From: Holophagaceae bacterium | GTDB lineage: Bacteria; Acidobacteriota; Holophagae; Holophagales; Holophagaceae | Reading direction: 5' to 3' | Assembly: GCA_016720465.1 (NCBI GenBank) | Contig: JADKKO010000004.1 | Location: forward strand, 124,001-188,000 | DNA length: 64,000 nt | Shown here: one piece after another, positions 62,803 to 64,000 of the stretch | Layout: each line of letters starts with the position of its first letter | Numbering within the stretch: position 1 is the stretch's first letter | Program-made: the position numbers and the translations under genes | Notes under the pieces: generated by a model | Databases searched by the model: none | The model's input: only the letters and a program-made list of their open reading frames with translations | Told to the model about the DNA's origin: nothing

Positions 62803-64000
62803 TTAAAAAGTGAGTCCTTGCTCCACAGGCGCTACGACCGGAGGAGGAAGAAGGCTCTTGCCGGGAGGCAGCGGTGTCGCGGTGGTGTAATCCACCACGA
62901 AGACGCCGGACAGGCAGTCGGCCCAAGCCATGGGGAAGCGGCTGGCATTGGGTTCCTTGGCCATGTCGAAGGAATGGCCGGCTGCGCCCTCGGTTCCATC
63001 CATCCAGATGTTGCGGACCTTGACGGCGTAGGGGCGGATGCCCGCATCAGGCGTCATATCCCACAGATCCGGGAAGTTCAGGGTCTGGATGGCGCCGATA
63101 CCGCCCCGGTGGCCCATGCGGATGATGTGGCGTGGGGTGGCAAGGGTGCCGGCGCCGCTGGTGTTCACGGTGTACAACGTCACTTCGTAGCCAGAGGGCT
63201 GGCGAAGATCATTGACGGCGGGCTGGAAGGTCAACTGCAGGGTGGAATTGCCGTGCAGGCGGTAGTCGCTGGCCGGAAGGGCGTTCCCGTTGAACAACTT
63301 GTAGCTGGGAATGCCGCCGGCGGGAACGCCGTAGTTGGCGCCATTGGCGCTCAGCTCGGCGGTGCCGTTGAAGATATCCAGCTTGGTGCCCACGGACGTG
63401 GTGCCCGTGGCCGTGTTGATCTTCAGGTCGTTGATGGCCAGCTGGCGGACCGGCGTGACCACCGGGATCGCGTTGGTCAGCAGGGAGTTGCCATTGGGCG
63501 CGATGATGCCTGTGGAGAGCACAACCTTCTGTACGCCTGTGGTCGTGGCTGCGGGTGCGGCGAGCTTGCCGATGAAGTTGTGCTTCAGCTCGACCACTTC
63601 GGTGAACTCGCCAACCGGCAGGAAGCTGGAGGTGTAGTTCGTCATGACACCCGGGAAGCTCGCGGCATCGATATCCGCGTGGCCCGTGTTCCACCACTGA
63701 GCCAGCACCGGCGAGCTGGGTTCGATGCCCGCCTCGCCCAGGATGCCGCGGTTGCGCACTGCGTACACGACCAGGCTGTTGCTGGTGATGCCGTCGAAGG
63801 TGCCGATGGTGGCGTTGTCAAAGGTCGCAACCGTGTTGTCGGAGCCCGTGGAAACCATGGCGGGATCCACCAAGCGGGCCCGGGGGGCCTGGCCATACTG
63901 GGCAGGCGCCGCAACCAGGGAGCGGAGCTGTTCGAACTGGGTGATGGCCCAGCCGGTCATGCTGATGCCGCTGTTGATGGCCTGGTTCACGCCACCCAAC
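62803..64000 (-). CDS. Large Ig-repeat lipoprotein, paralogue 3 (C-terminal part)
   Basis: The frame is open to the right edge, and only the last about 399 residues are seen. They align along their whole length with the ends of paralogues 1 and 2: INSGISMTGWAITQFEQLRS, APRARLVDPAM, GEAGIEPSSPVLAQWW, VVELKHNFIGKLAAP, STGIIAPNG, IPVVTPVRQLAIND, GHRGGIGAIQTLNFP and SGVFVVDYTT. It is clearly more diverged than the other two are from each other in the 5' part. Its intactness cannot be judged. Unknown function, probably exported like its paralogues. Confidence 0.8.
   Translation of the reverse strand, partial: LGGVNQAINSGISMTGWAITQFEQLRSLVAAPAQYGQAPRARLVDPAMVSTGSDNTVATFDNATIGTFDGITSNSLVVYAVRNRGILGEAGIEPSSPVLAQWWNTGHADIDAASFPGVMTNYTSSFLPVGEFTEVVELKHNFIGKLAAPAATTTGVQKVVLSTGIIAPNGNSLLTNAIPVVTPVRQLAINDLKINTATGTTSVGTKLDIFNGTAELSANGANYGVPAGGIPSYKLFNGNALPASDYRLHGNSTLQLTFQPAVNDLRQPSGYEVTLYTVNTSGAGTLATPRHIIRMGHRGGIGAIQTLNFPDLWDMTPDAGIRPYAVKVRNIWMDGTEGAAGHSFDMAKEPNASRFPMAWADCLSGVFVVDYTTATPLPPGKSLLPPPVVAPVEQGLTF

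Overview
The window reads as a chromosomal segment of a GC-rich Gram-negative bacterium. My best guess is an Acidobacteriota member of the Holophagae/Geothrix type. This is inferred from the mix of a BamD-like outer-membrane lipoprotein, glyoxylate-shunt genes with a RamB/ScfR-type regulator, very high GC coding and large Ig-repeat lipoproteins; no rRNA or other phylogenetic marker was available to confirm it.

Layout. (1) 1-15.7 kb is accessory. A truncated alpha/beta-hydrolase lipoprotein, an exported protein of unknown function and a GAF protein lie on the minus strand. A three-gene TerB / BrxD-like ATPase / Lhr-like helicase operon follows (3.8-10.5 kb). After a decayed stretch with an IS1595-type transposase remnant comes a tight three-gene cassette (12.0-14.9 kb): a winged-helix protein with a PD-(D/E)XK-like tail, a Ser/Thr protein kinase, and a 410-residue protein I do not recognise. 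The block ends at a cluster of CGACA-type repeats lying directly beside fragments resembling the 3' end of tmRNA, which looks like a transposon end or attachment site. (2) 15.7-17.8 kb is an AT-rich lipoprotein gene broken at a poly-C tract. (3) 18-51.5 kb is mostly core genome: patatin lipoprotein, gmk, C-terminal processing protease, acyl-CoA dehydrogenase, an IS200 remnant, S9 peptidase, aceBA with a divergent regulator, folK, queF, an inserted HNH gene, pth, rpsF-rpsR, esterase, a FixI/CcoI-like copper ATPase, prfB, bamD, and a complete arsenic operon (arsR, arsC, arsM, arsD-CMD fusion, arsA, acr3). It continues with a ThiE-like protein, an MscS channel with a cyclic-nucleotide domain, rlmN and a TPR protein. 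(4) 51.6-64 kb holds three tandem paralogues of a very large Ig-repeat lipoprotein on the minus strand. The first two are nearly identical in their 5' 2 kb, share a conserved leader, and are each broken by a different one-base homopolymer difference.

How they fit together: the two multigene cassettes at 3.8-14.9 kb have the composition expected of genome-defence or DNA-processing systems, and they sit beside a probable integration site. The ars operon forms a full sense-reduce-methylate-chaperone-export route under ArsR-type TTCGAA operators. The aceB-aceA pair and the RamB-like regulator form a glyoxylate-shunt module. The best candidate for an undescribed system is the kinase cassette at 12019-14934.
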